Positions 1 through 11,099 of a stretch of 64,000 bases of DNA are shown piece after piece (position 1 is the stretch's first letter; the number at the start of each line of letters is the position of its first letter). The notes under the pieces were generated by a model. The model was not told where the DNA came from. It worked only from the letters and a program-made list of their open reading frames with translations, and did no database searches. The position numbers and the translations under genes are program-made. This DNA comes from Artemisia argyi (lineage: Eukaryota; Streptophyta; Magnoliopsida; Asterales; Asteraceae), in contig CM060698.1 of NCBI GenBank assembly GCA_030686995.1, positions 143,425,106 through 143,489,105 of the forward strand, written 5' to 3'.

Positions 1-620
1 TGCTCATTTGGGAACAATGTAACATTCATATCACCCATCATGACCCAAGGCTCTTTCCCCACAATTCTTTTATAAATTTCTAAATCCTTCCATAACTTTC
101 TTCTCTCAACCCCACCATTTGCAGCATAAACAAAAGAACAAAACATTCTAGTATATATTACCATTATTTGTACTGATACTACATAATAAAGACTGTTTGG
201 CTTGATGTAAAATGTTCACATTCATAGTATCAATATTCCATCCAAGCATAATTCTGCAACCTTTATCACAATACTGCATATTAGAGGTCCATTCCCATCT
301 TCCAAAAATTAAGTCACCAATTTTCTAAATACTTTTGGCCTTTAAATGAGTCTCTATAATTGCACATACACTCAATGATTCTTCAGCAATATACTTCTTT
401 ACTTCTTTTTCTTTATCAGAAGTACCTAAACCCCTGATGTTCCAACATCCTATTTTCAAATCCATGAGAAAACAATAATTCTAACAACCTCCCAATACCC
501 CTTTATCCTTTCCTGTTACAATATTCTCCTCCATATACTGTGCCATTCCTGAATCATCTTTAAACACATCATCTTTCTCCATTACGCATACCTTTGGACT
601 AATAACCTTCCTTTTATCCA
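1..620 (-). mobile_element. LINE retrotransposon fragment (endonuclease start)
   Basis: Read on the minus strand from about 464 downwards, the sequence encodes the start of a plant L1-type LINE endonuclease: a segment beginning MDLKIGCWNIRGLG, then CAIIETHLKAKS, and near the window edge PWVMMGDMNVTLFPNE, which carries the GD-N motif of the APE-like nuclease. An in-frame stop follows the KSI near position 330, so the copy is broken. Upstream on the same strand (481-672) a 63-residue open stretch ending in GGC may be the tail of the LINE first ORF. The element runs off the left edge. The boundary with the neighbouring Copia fragment lies somewhere around 600-640 and is not sharp. Confidence 0.7.
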
Positions 621-630
621 TTGTTCGCAT

Positions 631-1892
631 TGTGCTTCTCTTGCCGTATTGCACAAATGGAATTTGCATCAACTTGATGTAAAAAATGTGTTTTTAAATG
701 GTAACTTAAATGAGACAGTTTTTATGGAAAAACCTCATGGCTTCCTTAATTCTCAATATCCAAATCATGTTTGGAAATTATCCAAGGCTTTATATGGATT
801 AAAACAAGCACCTCATGCTTGGTTTTAACGGTTGAGCACTTTCCTACTTTCTTATGGCTTTATATGCAGTCGGGCTGACACGTCTCTCTTTGTGTTCACT
901 AGTGATAAGTGCATCATGTACTTACTCGCCTATGTTGATGATCTTATTCTTACGGGAAATGATGAATCTGCCATTACCACATTTATTTCCCGTCTGAATC
1001 ACGAATTTTCCATCAAAGAGCTTGGTGCTCTTAATTGTTTTTTGGGACTTGAAGTTGCTTACACAGATAATGGTTTGTTCCTCACTCAATCCAAGTATGC
1101 TAGTGATGTACTCAAACGAGCTGATCTATATGATTCTAAACCGGTTAGCACATCTCTTGCTCCTCATGTCTCGTTTAACGCCGATGGTGTACCTTATTCA
1201 GATGCAACTCTCTACCATTCATTAGTCGGGGCTCTTCAATATTTAACGATCACAAGACCTGATCTATCCTACGCTGTCAATCAAATTTCCCAATTCCTAC
1301 ATGCCCCAACTATTGAGCATTTTCAGTCCGTCAAGAGAATTCTTCGGTATGTCAAAGGCACCATTTCATTTTGTCTCAACTTTAGTCAGCCTCACACAAA
1401 CACAATCACCGGCTATTATGATGCCAATTGGGCTCGTTGCCTAGACACGCATCATTCTACCTATGGCTATTTGATCTATCTAGGCAGTAATCTAGTATCT
1501 TGGAGTGCCAAAAAGCAACCAACTGTCTCCCGCTCTAGTTGTGAATCTGAATATCGGGCTATGGCCAATACCGCCGTGAGATTGTATGGATCACTCATCT
1601 TCTACGGGAATTACATGCATTACCTCCTGATCGGCCCACTCTCTTGTGTGACAATAAGAGTGCCTTGTTGATGACTCAGAATCCGGTATCTCATAAACGT
1701 GCAAAAAACATTGATCTCGACTATCATTTTATTCGTGAACGTGTAAACTCTAGAAAACTGTATACGAAGTTTGTTCTAACCAATCTTCTGGTGGCATATA
1801 TTTTCACCAAAAGTCTTCCGCGCCTTCAGTTCGAAGCCTTTCATGCCATGCTACGTCTTAGACCGCCACCATTTCGATTGAAGGGGTATTAA
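631..1892 (+). pseudogene. Copia-type pol fragment (reverse transcriptase and RNase H)
   Basis: Frame 1 carries HQLDVKN, then YGLKQAPHAWF, the catalytic YVDD (about 931-942), SIKELGALNCFLGLEV and KQPTVSRSSCESEYRAM, the usual order of the Copia reverse transcriptase palm and RNase H. It is broken by a stop codon at 826-828, immediately after AWF, and by a frame change between about 1580 and 1644. The RNase H tail (DNKSALLMTQNP, KNIDLDYHFIRERV) then continues in frame 3 to a stop at 1890-1892. Gag, protease and integrase are missing. An apparent start at 832 is only a TTG after the stop and is not a real initiation site. Confidence 0.88.
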
Positions 1893-2067
1893 TGGATAAC
1901 TAAAACATCAATTGTATTTATTTGTTTCCTTAATATAGGTATACCCATTGGTTAAATCAATCTCCTTAATCAAAGGAATGATATTTTTAAATATAATTGT
2001 ATTATCTCTTTATAAACAGATTCTCTCCTCATTGTTTTATAAGGTCATCTTGAATAATATTGTTACA
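1887..2067 (+). repeat. 3' LTR of the truncated Copia element
   Basis: Directly after a purine-rich tract (GAAGGGG) a 181 bp segment begins TATTAATGGATAAC and ends TTGTTACA. The start would be TG in an intact Copia LTR, so it seems mutated to TA. The stop codon of the pol fragment overlaps the first bases, as is common in Copia elements. No second copy of this LTR is visible in the window, so the assignment rests on position and end motifs. Confidence 0.6.
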
Positions 2068-2560
2068 TAAGTAAACTTGTTATTTTTTTTTCGACATAAT
2101 CCTACGACATATAAAGGATCAAGATCAAGTCAATTTTTCAAACATCTCTAAAGCAGCTAATCCTTTATAGATAAACTGCCCCTACCTAATACAGATGATA
2201 TTCCCCCAAAATTGCTAAAAAGACAAAGCAAGTACAAAAAGCAGGGACGTGTGGAATAATGTATGATCATTATCACCGAACCGAAGATTCAACATATATT
2301 CGGCCAAATAATCCCATGCAGCAGACTACCTTTGACGAGTGCCTATATATCTGTGTCGTACTCATTCAATCAGCCAATTCTTTTATAATCACCCCTTTGA
2401 GCAATCCATATTAATTTAATTTGAGTTGCAAGGATTTAAGTTGTTTAAACAAGGATCCAAACAAGTTAGTATTACATATATTCACCTTTCAATACTATAA
2501 ATACTCTTTCGTTGCCAGAATACGATAGAATCTCAGTAGCACGTACAGACTACAGAATTG
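2068..2560. other. Intergenic, nothing recognised
   Basis: AT-rich sequence without a convincing reading frame, RNA gene or terminal repeat. Confidence 0.5.
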
Positions 2561-2568
2561 CTGACATG

Positions 2569-3301
2569 CAGAGGCGGACCTACAGTGTATGAAGGTGGTT
2601 CCCAGGAACCACCTTAGAAATCGAAACCCTTTAGAAGCTATGTAGAGGAAAAATGAAGGACCTACCTTAAAAATAGATCGGGAACCACCTTACATCTAAG
2701 ATTACAAGAAAGAAGACAAAAAAAACGAAGGAATACATATTAGAAAATCGGATTTCATACTGTTAGCTTTAATGGAGGTTTTGAGGTCTTATCTTTGTTT
2801 AAAGAAGATGACACAATATCCAAAGTGTTTTATTCTATTTTTATTATCTTTCTTTGATTCAATGTTTTATTTTGGTCCTTCAACTTTAAAATTATTAATT
2901 GAAATATGACCTAGAATTTGTTACTTATAACAAGTAAATAAAAAGTCAATAAATATTTGTAACACTTATTAGGCAGAGTATCTTTGAAGTTTTTTGGATA
3001 TCACACATTGTTTTAGTAAAACAAAGTACACATTCTTAGATATACGGCTGCCGATATGTGTTAAAAGTGTTTAGTTTTTATATCAATTGATATAAAATAT
3101 TAATTGTATTCATTAAACTTGATATTAAGTTTATCAAAAATGTACTTTAGTAATGTTGATATGTTGTTTCATTAAGGAAATTGGTGTTAATTTTGGCCCG
3201 ACCCGACTCGACATATCGATCGATTGATTGGTTGACTTGTTGACTTTTTTGCCTTTATTAAGTCGGGAACCACCTTGAGTTTCTGGCTAGGTCCGCCACT
3301 G
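2569..3301. mobile_element. Non-autonomous hAT element (Tip100-like ends), 8-bp TSD
   Basis: The element begins CAGAGGCGGACCTA and ends with the reverse complement of CAGTGGCGGACCTA. It is flanked by an exact 8 bp direct repeat CTGACATG (2561-2568 and 3302-3309), the target-site size of the hAT superfamily. The CAGNGGCGGA end resembles Tip100-type hAT elements. No transposase frame is present in the 733 bp. The motif GGGAACCACCTT occurs three times inside, once as part of a palindrome next to the left end (about 2602-2625) and once close to the right end. Confidence 0.85.
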
Positions 3302-3309
3302 CTGACATG

Positions 3310-6115
3310 CACCTTTATATTTGTTGCTATTAGAAAGTTGAGCTTCTATAGTTTTCCAACTTTCAGTACGTATAGTAAGTCATGCAGCCAATAGATAAAA
3401 GCCCAATTTCCATTTACTAACTTAGCAACGAATGGGCTAATTTAAGGCCACATGAAGTCGAAGTTTCTTTGAGGTTGTTCATCAGTTCGGGTTACGATTC
3501 TCTGAGGTTATATGGAACAAGTTATTTAGTTTATGAAATTTGACAATTCAAACCAAAACCTAACAAACAAAATCAAAAATCGGTTTTCGAATCATTCAGT
3601 ATGAGATGAATGCTTTTAAACTAAAAACCTTTTTTTCTGCCAAATGATTAAACTAATAGCTATATATGAATAGAAAAATTAATTATTGGACCCATTTTCC
3701 GTATACAAATAGGCCTCATCCCAGATGAAATTGACTAATACTTAATGTGATTGGTTAGTCAACGGAAGTTGTATTCTAACCCGATAATCAAGGTATTGTA
3801 TAATATGGCTATAGGAAATATGGTGTGCCACAAATATAAGTTACGAAGTATTATGTGGCTAAAATATGAAAGAAAAGGACCAGAAGGACTATTTTTGCCA
3901 AGTGATCAAACTTTCAACTAACTAAATATCTAGTTAGTTCCATAGAATTCTAGAAAAGGGGAGAAGTATTAAGGTATGTGTGGGGTGTCAACTTAGAGAA
4001 GAAAAAGGAGGGAAACATGGAGTTGTGTTGATCAAGCTAGGATGAAGTAGGGTTCTAATTCAAGGGCTTGATCACTAACTAATTGCCCAAATTGTGATTA
4101 TAAAGAGTTAGGGTTCATAAGAAATTGGGGGGTTTTGGTAATTGATGTTTTGAAGTTAACTAATGAATTTGATGGGTTATTATTTAATTGAATAAATGAG
4201 GGTTAATCTTAAGGGTTTGGTTATATGATCATTGTGATGATCATATAGTGATAAAGAAGGGTGTTAGTCATGGGATGGATGAGTTAGAACACCCTTACTT
4301 ATTATGTAAGTTAGGGGTGTTAATGTATGTTGGTGATATTGTGGTTAGGATTCAAGTGTGGATGATGATGGTGATGTTCTTGATACTTACCTATGGAATC
4401 TAAGGTAAGTAACATATCTATAATTTGTTATGGTATATGAAGTATCTTGTGTTTATATATGTTGATTAATAATGTTTAAGCGTGTGAGTAGAGACTTGGT
4501 TAAGGAGATGGAACTAAACTAGTTAAATAGACTAGATAGAATGAGCTTTTGATTAGTTATGGAACTCCCAAGGTATCTGTATGATACTGCTTTAATATGT
4601 TGTGTTTGTATGTTGATTGTAGTTGTGATATTTGTATGTTTATGATTTAGAGATTGGTGTGGTAAGTAAGCTAGTGATGGTGATGAATGGTTGAATGAAT
4701 TAGTCATGATATGTATCTATGCACTTGATAATCGTTATACATGATAATATGTTATTGCGGGTTACTTTCTAAGCGAAAGCTTATAGTTTAGTTGTCTAAC
4801 TATTTTTGTAGGTTTGTATGCTTTAAAGGATGGCTTGGGAATGTAGCTTGTGAGGCTTAAGGAAAGAAAGTACATTGGATTGCGCATAGGAGCTTAGTAT
4901 ATGTATCGAGCTCAATGTCATGGCTGATGCCCCCGTGAGGCTTTTATTGGTGTATATGAACGTGGTCAAGTGTCAAGTTGTGACCTTGTTAGTTATGGTA
5001 AAGAACGTCTAACGGTTCGCTATATAAACGAGTTTAAGTGTTACGGGTCATGGAAAAGTGGGTGTTCGGATTATAGTATAAATCTACCCATTTTGGGCTT
5101 CAACGGGTCAATTGATTATGAAAATGATTTATTATGTTATATTAAAGATTTTTGGAAGTTTTCGTGTTATTTCAAGTCTTGGCAGTCGGTTTTCCGGAAA
5201 TAGATAAAATATAGTCTTATGAAAAAATTTCTGCAGATGTCATATGGTCATATGTTAATTTCAACATATGGCCATATGGTTGTGTCAGAATTTTAAGTAA
5301 GGGGCATATGGCCAACATATGGTCATATGAAAATTTCAGCATATGGCCATATGCTTCTGTCAATGCATAGATGAGATTTTTTCTAGTTTTTGTCAAGTTT
5401 CTAAATTTCGTATATTTTAATTCGTAAGTCGTCACAGGTCGTGCCACCCGTCATTTCAAAGGTAATTGAGTCTAGTTTCACTTAAAATACTTTCGATGGT
5501 TGAAAGGTAATGAAATTTTGTCAGTTGTCAAAAGAGTAACAGAAGGTACGTTAAAGTTAGGTTGTTTTCACATAAAAGTTTAAATTTTAGTCAAACCGGG
5601 CATGGGGCGTAACATTAATTAAGAATGACTTAAGCTAATAACGGCATATACGATTAAAATATCCAAATTCTTTCTTGTTTTTTACATTGTTTGTTTTTTA
5701 TTTACTTGGTCTACAAGTTCTTCAATATGTGTTTTCATCAATGGAGTATATATGGTCAAGTAAACAAATATGCACTTATGCACACATATAAATGTAATAT
5801 TTAATTCACTCCCAAAATGTATATAAATTTGTAATTTGATTTATTTAGTTGTTTATATTTTACTAGCCGAGTACACGTGTTATGCAATGGAATTTAATAA
5901 AAGAAGTACAACTTTTCTTCAACACGATAATAGGTAATTTGTTGGTTGTTGAAAAGTAGCATGATGATCGAACATGTGACCACCCTAAAAAGATACGAAG
6001 ATACCATTCGTAAATTGATACGAAAGCAGTTGATTGTTGTAGTATAGTACTGAGTTCACCATCTCGACTCTGACATGATTATTTCTTATGATATTAACAA
6101 ACTATGCATTCTTCA
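3310..6115. other. Intergenic, degraded repeats, no gene
   Basis: No coding region can be supported. The stretch from about 3960 to 5612 reads like untranslated or LTR-type retrotransposon sequence. It ends with GGGGCGTAACA at 5601-5611, which resembles Gypsy LTR termini, but I could not find a matching start or target duplication. Around 5863-5885 a diverged head of the GCGCGTTG repeat family may be present. Confidence 0.4.
5236..5353. repeat. Cluster of CATATGGCCATATG palindromes
   Basis: Within 118 bp the near-palindrome CATATGG[C/T]CATATG or half of it occurs about five times, separated by short spacers such as AATTTCA. Each copy is its own inverted repeat built on NdeI-like CATATG cores. 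It is most likely an internal part of a retrotransposon-derived sequence. Confidence 0.75.
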
Positions 6116-6123
6116 TTAATAAG

Positions 6124-6580
6124 CAATGTTATAAATGGCGTGAGGCGTGGCGTGGCGGCAAGGCCACGCCTCAAGCCTTACGCGTCATGGCGAAGCCATG
6201 CGTTTTTTGCGGCGTGACTAAGGCGACGAAAAAATATTTATATATTTATCATTTATGTTATATTATCATATTTTATATGCATATCGAGTTTACAAAAGGT
6301 GAGTTTACAAAAGGTGAGCTTACAAAAAGTGATATGCATAAGAAATAAAGTGAAAATTTGAACTATGTTTAGAAATTACTAGGCCCAAAATTTAAGCCTA
6401 CATCATCCCCTTCTAAAAATGGCGCCACGCCATACGATAAGACGCGCCTTGGCACGCCTTTTCGCGCCTTATTCCACGCCTTTTCACACGACGCCTAGAC
6501 TTCATGCCTTGGTCCATTTCGTGGCGCCGAGGCCACGCCTCGCGCCTTGGCGACGCCTTGACGCGCCTTTTAGAACACTG
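6124..6580. mobile_element. Non-autonomous hAT element with GGCG-rich ends, 8-bp TSD
   Basis: The left end CAATGTTATAAATGGCG and the reverse complement of the right end, CAGTGTTCTAAAAGGCG, form terminal inverted repeats that continue into long GGCGTGAGGCG-type repeats. The flanks are an exact 8 bp duplication TTAATAAG (6116-6123 and 6581-6588). The 457 bp body has no transposase. Open frames at 6088-6348 and 6419-6610 are by-products of the low-stop GC-rich repeat. Confidence 0.87.
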
Positions 6581-7723
6581 TTAATAAGTGATTCAATCAC
6601 ATCTAAATGATCCTTCTTATACTTGAGAATATGCTTACAAACATCAACCTTTTATTTTATTTTTTATTATTTTTTTTAATTGTAGCAAATAATATCAATG
6701 TAGATACTTAAACTTGGTAACCTTATTTTTTTTTAGTCAAGGTAGCATAGAATTTCATTATTATCATAACAAATATCTTTATTGCTATTGTAACATCTAT
6801 TGTTGTCAGGGGCGGATCTAGCTTAAGCACAGGGTATGCACGTACATACTCGTGAAAATTTTCAATAGTGCAAAGAAAGAAGAAATTTCAGTAATTAACA
6901 ACAAAATGCATAGAAAATTTATCAGTGCATATCCTTTAAACCATTGAAAAATATACGAGTGCATACCTTAATCTAAGTTACCATTGTTGAAAACAAAAAG
7001 AAGAAGAAAAGCAGGTGGTTTTGACAGTCGTCTATCTTACACTGTATTCTTGAGTGTAATTTAGAAGGTAAAGTGGAAGCAAAGTAAAGAAAACTAAATT
7101 TAGTTTGTGTTTTTGAGAATTTTTTAGATAGGAAGGGAAATGAAAGTGTAGGGAAATGGTATGTTTTTAGCCCCATGACGTTCACCTCAAAAGTGAGATG
7201 AAAGTGAAAGTAGACAATAATATTCATTTAAAATTACCAAATAATCCTTGTTAGTATTTTATTATATACAAGTAAGAATAAATCATGAGGACACTATAGT
7301 AAAAATGTCACATTTCTTTATTTCACTTCTCTTCTATTTTTTCACTTGAGAACACACCTATATAAGTAATTTTCATTTGCTTTCTTCTTACATTATTTAC
7401 TTTACTTTTCAATACTTTGCTTTCCTCTTTTAAAATTTTTTGAGAACACATCGTTAGAGACAAAGAAGACAATGAAAAATAGGTCAAATAGTCTAATGGA
7501 CTTTATATTTCTACTGGCCCAATTCAGATGTAATATTTTAGGCATTCAATTTTGAGTCCACAATGACCCATATCCTCTCACGAATTTCCAACCCACTTTA
7601 AATTACACATTACATGTTTTAAGTCTTAAGATTATACGTCTGTTTCTTTGTTTGAATGGGATTTATGTTCAATTTAGGTACCATTTTATAATATAAAGGT
7701 ATAAATTTGAGATCTAGGAATAA

Positions 7724-8074
7724 CGAGTGTTGGTACCCCGCGCGTTGCTGAGGAATTCTTTTGTAGCCGTTAGCTACTTAACGTGAAGTTAGTTACTTAG
7801 GACTGACTTTGCAATTGATGTATAACATGAATGACCATTTATGTAAATTATGTGAGGATTAAATTTGCAATGAACCGCTAAGATGAAGGACAAAGTGCGT
7901 ACAATTTTTTTTAAATGTTAAAGTAACGGACGTTAGTTAACGGCCATTAAATAACTAACGACCGTTAGTATTGAAAAAAAAAATTACTGTACAAACCACT
8001 GTAGCAACTACTATACAAACCACTGTAGCAGCTTCATTGATCGGCACTATTATCCTCCCCACATTTAGTATATA
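7724..8074 (+). repeat. GCGCGTTG-family repeat, copy 1
   Basis: Begins CGAGTGTTGGTACCCCGCGCGTTGC (first 20 bases CGAGTGTTGGTACCCCGCGC) and ends near TTTAGTATATA. The interior contains the recurring ACCACTGTAGCA motif close to the 3' end. Copy 2 follows immediately in the same direction. The element class (Helitron-like or MITE) is not certain. Confidence 0.55.
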
Positions 8075-8420
8075 CGAGCGGGGGTACCCGCGCGTTGCTG
8101 CGGATATGTTGTGGTTAATATAAACTTGAAATAAAACGTTTGAAAAAAATTATTGCTGAAATGTTGTGGTTAATCTAAACTTGAAATAAAACTATTGAAA
8201 AAAAATTATTTTTGTTAGTAACGACTAAATTTGCAAAAGATCGATATCCGCAGAAGGAAAAAAAAAATGTTTTTGTTAAATATTTAACCTTAAAAAAAAG
8301 AAAAGAAAAAAAGAAAAGAAAAAAAAAACAGTACTGGTACAGTAAAATGCTACAGTAACCGGACTCACAAAACTACTATTTCGTCTACTGTAGCTGCTAT
8401 TGTACGATTCCCCCTTTTAG
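8075..8420 (+). repeat. GCGCGTTG-family repeat, copy 2
   Basis: Begins CGAGCGGGGGTACCCGCGCG with GTTGCTGCGG following, and ends CCCCCTTTTAG before TATATATAA. It includes CTACAGTAACCGG and CTACTGTAGCTGC near the 3' end, similar to copy 1. The 5' end directly abuts copy 1, as if one inserted at the terminus of the other. Confidence 0.6.
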
Positions 8421-8619
8421 TATATATAATAATATATAATTCTTTCAGTTTTATATTAACTAAAAAACGTCCCCAAAAATGTGAGACAAAACAAATCCGG
8501 AAAACCCGACCTGTAAATTTTGACCCGAACCAAAATTTTGAGCCAAAAAAATTCTTGTGCATATCTACATTGGATTTCTAGAGCCGCCGCTGCTTGTTAC
8601 TTTTTTAATTTTTTTTAAG

Positions 8620-9898
8620 TAAAATTACACAGATAGATAATGAACTTTAAAATTTTTCTAATGTTAGGTAACGAACTCTCAAAAATACTAATATAACCAT
8701 CGAAACTTGTTGAAACCTTTAATGTTAAGTAATATGGGCTATTTTTGCAACTTGTAACCGGTGCAACCGGTTACCATTGTACCAAGTCATTTTTTATTAT
8801 ATTTTTTAAAATAAAATTACTAAAATACTCCCATCTTCAACCTCTCTTTGCCTAAAATAAAAAAACACACAACATAAATTCATAAATCCAGTTATCAAAC
8901 CATAATTTTTTTTAACAGCTTCAATTTTTTGTTTTTTCTTTCATCAAAGAAACTAACAACACCCAAACACCCACCCCCATCGTTCTGCCACCACCACCAT
9001 CAGTTTGCCACCAAACACCTACCCCTATGACATCAGTCCATCTCCATCATCACCACCAAATCGCCACCATCTCCATCATCAGTCAACCACTAAACCCCCA
9101 TCCCCACAACCATCAGTCCGCCACCAAACTAACTACATCCCCACCACCATCAGTCCGCCACCAAACCCAAATCACCACCACCATCATTCCACCACCAAAC
9201 CCAAATCACTAATCCCCACCACATTCATAACTCGTTTCAAAACCAGTTACAAAAGTTAACAAAAATCATTAATTTCAAGTTTTCAACCAATTCATACAAA
9301 CACCTCACTCCTAAAGAAAAAGAAAAAAAGAAAAAATAATAAATAAATAAGGATCCAATCAAAATCTTGTAACAGCTTGGTTGTGGTCCGGCATGGTTGT
9401 GGTCCGGCACAGATTTATAAGGATAATGGTGTACGGGTCGAGGAACCCTTGTGGTTGTTTCTTGAATTGGCCGTAAGGATCATCGACCCAAGGTGAATAG
9501 GTGATCAAGAGAACCCTCAATGCCAATTAAGGATTGATCAATCCTTAAGGATCATCGACCCAGGGTGAGCAAAAGAACCCTTGTGGTTGACAAGGTGATC
9601 AATCCTTAAGAGTAAATTGCAAACGATGGCCCTTTTGGTTTTTAAGCTGAAAAGATATACTTTTGGTTTTTAAGCTGAAAAGATGTACTCTTTTTGGATC
9701 CTGAGACTGCTTTTGATTTGAGAAAGAGAACAAGTAGACTATTTTTGTGGTTACACGTCGCCCAATAAGCTTAAACGGTTATATAGCATAACATTAAAGG
9801 TTTCAACAAGTTTCGTTAGTTATATTAGTATTTTTGAGAGTTCGTTACCTAACATTAGAAATTTTTCAAAGTTCATTACCTATCTGTGTAATTTTCCC
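8620..9898. mobile_element. Mutator-like element with about 110-bp terminal inverted repeats
   Basis: The left arm from 8620 (AAAATTACACAGATAGATAA, then the TAACGAACTCTC block) is matched in inverted orientation by the right arm ending at 9898, for about 110 bp with few differences. Both sides are flanked by TTTTTTTTAAG (8609-8619 and 9899-9909), a candidate target duplication of 9-11 bp as expected for MULEs. The interior holds a CCACCA/CCATCA-rich tract (about 8980-9220) and short direct repeats at 9373-9405 (GGTTGTGGTCCGGCA) and 9477-9610 (GGATCATCGACCCA). No transposase is seen. Confidence 0.75.
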
Positions 9899-9909
9899 TT
9901 TTTTTTAAG

Positions 9910-10548
9910 ACAAAATGATACATTCTTTATATATGAGTAAGATTAGAGGGGAATGCTATGTTCATAAAAAAATTATAAAAAAAGTTCCACACAATTATAT
10001 GGTAAAATCACTCGTTCAGTAATGAAATCGATTCGATTTTGATTTAGTTTTGGTCTCTCCGTTTTCTTTTTCTCACCCTTACTTTTTTTCTTTACAAAAC
10101 AGAGATAAAAAGTCTAAAAAACGTGAACAACTAAACGCACAATTAATTGTGTCTTCCAATTTTATGAAAGGCTTTAGGAAGAAAAATCAATTCTAAGTAT
10201 ATTTTCGCAATAGATCTAATTAAACACATTTTAATTTTCTATATTTCACGTAACTCATTTTCAAAACAAGAAAACACAAAATCATTTTTACCTTTCTTTT
10301 CAAAACCTTTGGATTCTTTCTATACAAATAATCTAGAATGAACTAAATCACCCAGCATAGAAATTCTGTTGTTGGACTATATAAACCGTTGGATTGAAAA
10401 AACATATCCAGAAACAATTAAATCCAACGGCTAAAATGAAGCATGACGATAAGATACTAGAGTACCGCGTGTCGGATACCCTTTCACCTAACTATCCTTT
10501 CGACGACAGCTATGTTTTTTAATTTCCCTAAAAAAGGAATATATCTAA
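9910..10548. other. Intergenic, nothing recognised
   Basis: AT-rich DNA with no supported gene or element between two Mutator-like insertions. Confidence 0.5.
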
Positions 10549-10557
10549 TTTTAGATA

Positions 10558-10858
10558 GAGTAAATTGCAAAAAAAGTCCTTGTGCTTTGGTTAAACTGCA
10601 TGTTTCGTCCTTACTTTTTTGAAAGTGCAGTCATTGTCCCTTTGAAAAACTTATGAGTGCAATTTCGTCACAAAATAAAAATGACTAACACACCCATCTT
10701 CTCTAGTTTAGAAGACAAGGATGATTTAGTAATTTCACTTTAATCAAGGATGAAAATTGCACTCGTAAATTCCCAACAAAGACTTTGCTTTCATTTTTAA
10801 AAAGATATGGACGAACACACAATTTAGACAACTCGAGTATGACTTTTGTATTTTACTC
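10558..10858. mobile_element. Mutator-type MITE, 9-bp TSD
   Basis: The 301 bp unit starts GAGTAAATTGCAAAAA and its right end reads as GAGTAAAATACAAAAG on the other strand. It is flanked by an exact 9 bp direct repeat TTTTAGATA (10549-10557 and 10859-10867), the size made by Mutator-like transposases. It has no coding capacity. Confidence 0.82.
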
Positions 10859-11099
10859 TTTTAGATATTTAAATTGAGTGATGTTATTGGCACCCCGGAC
10901 ATCTTTATTTATCACTTAGTTAACATTATATGATACCTTTTTTTATATATATAAATTTTATTTCATATATTTTGTTTTGTTATCTGTTTTTATTATGTAT
11001 TTTTTTTGTCAACCTTTATGTTTTTTGATATATATGTTTCTGTTTTTTTCAACCTTTATGTTTTTTGTTTCGTATTTTCTGTTTCATAGTTTAATAATA

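Larger units (their letters stand above)
6807..8592. mobile_element. hAT-type element (Tip100-like), interrupted by nested repeats
   Basis: The left end CAGGGGCGGATCTAG pairs with the right end CTAGAGCCGCCGCTG. Flanking 8-mers ATTGTTGT (6799-6806) and CTTGTTAC (8593-8600) match at five of eight positions, so this is an old insertion. Left-side GGGTATGCACGTA and right-side GTGCATATCTACATTGG have the internal layout seen in this family. Two copies of the GCGCGTTG repeat lie inside. No transposase frame is visible. Confidence 0.6.

Noticed and set aside
832..1671. Apparent 279-codon gene
   Set aside because: It starts at a TTG directly after an in-frame stop of the Copia reverse transcriptase; it is a piece of a retrotransposon pseudogene.
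5236..5353. CRISPR-like array
   Set aside because: Repeats are short palindromes with tiny unequal spacers in a plant genome; this is not a CRISPR array.
3960..5612. Possible solo Gypsy LTR ending GGGGCGTAACA
   Set aside because: No matching TG start, target duplication or second copy could be found in the window.
9005..9259. Proline/histidine-rich open frames in two phases
   Set aside because: Low-complexity CCACCA/CCATCA repeat inside a Mutator-like element keeps several frames open; no gene features.
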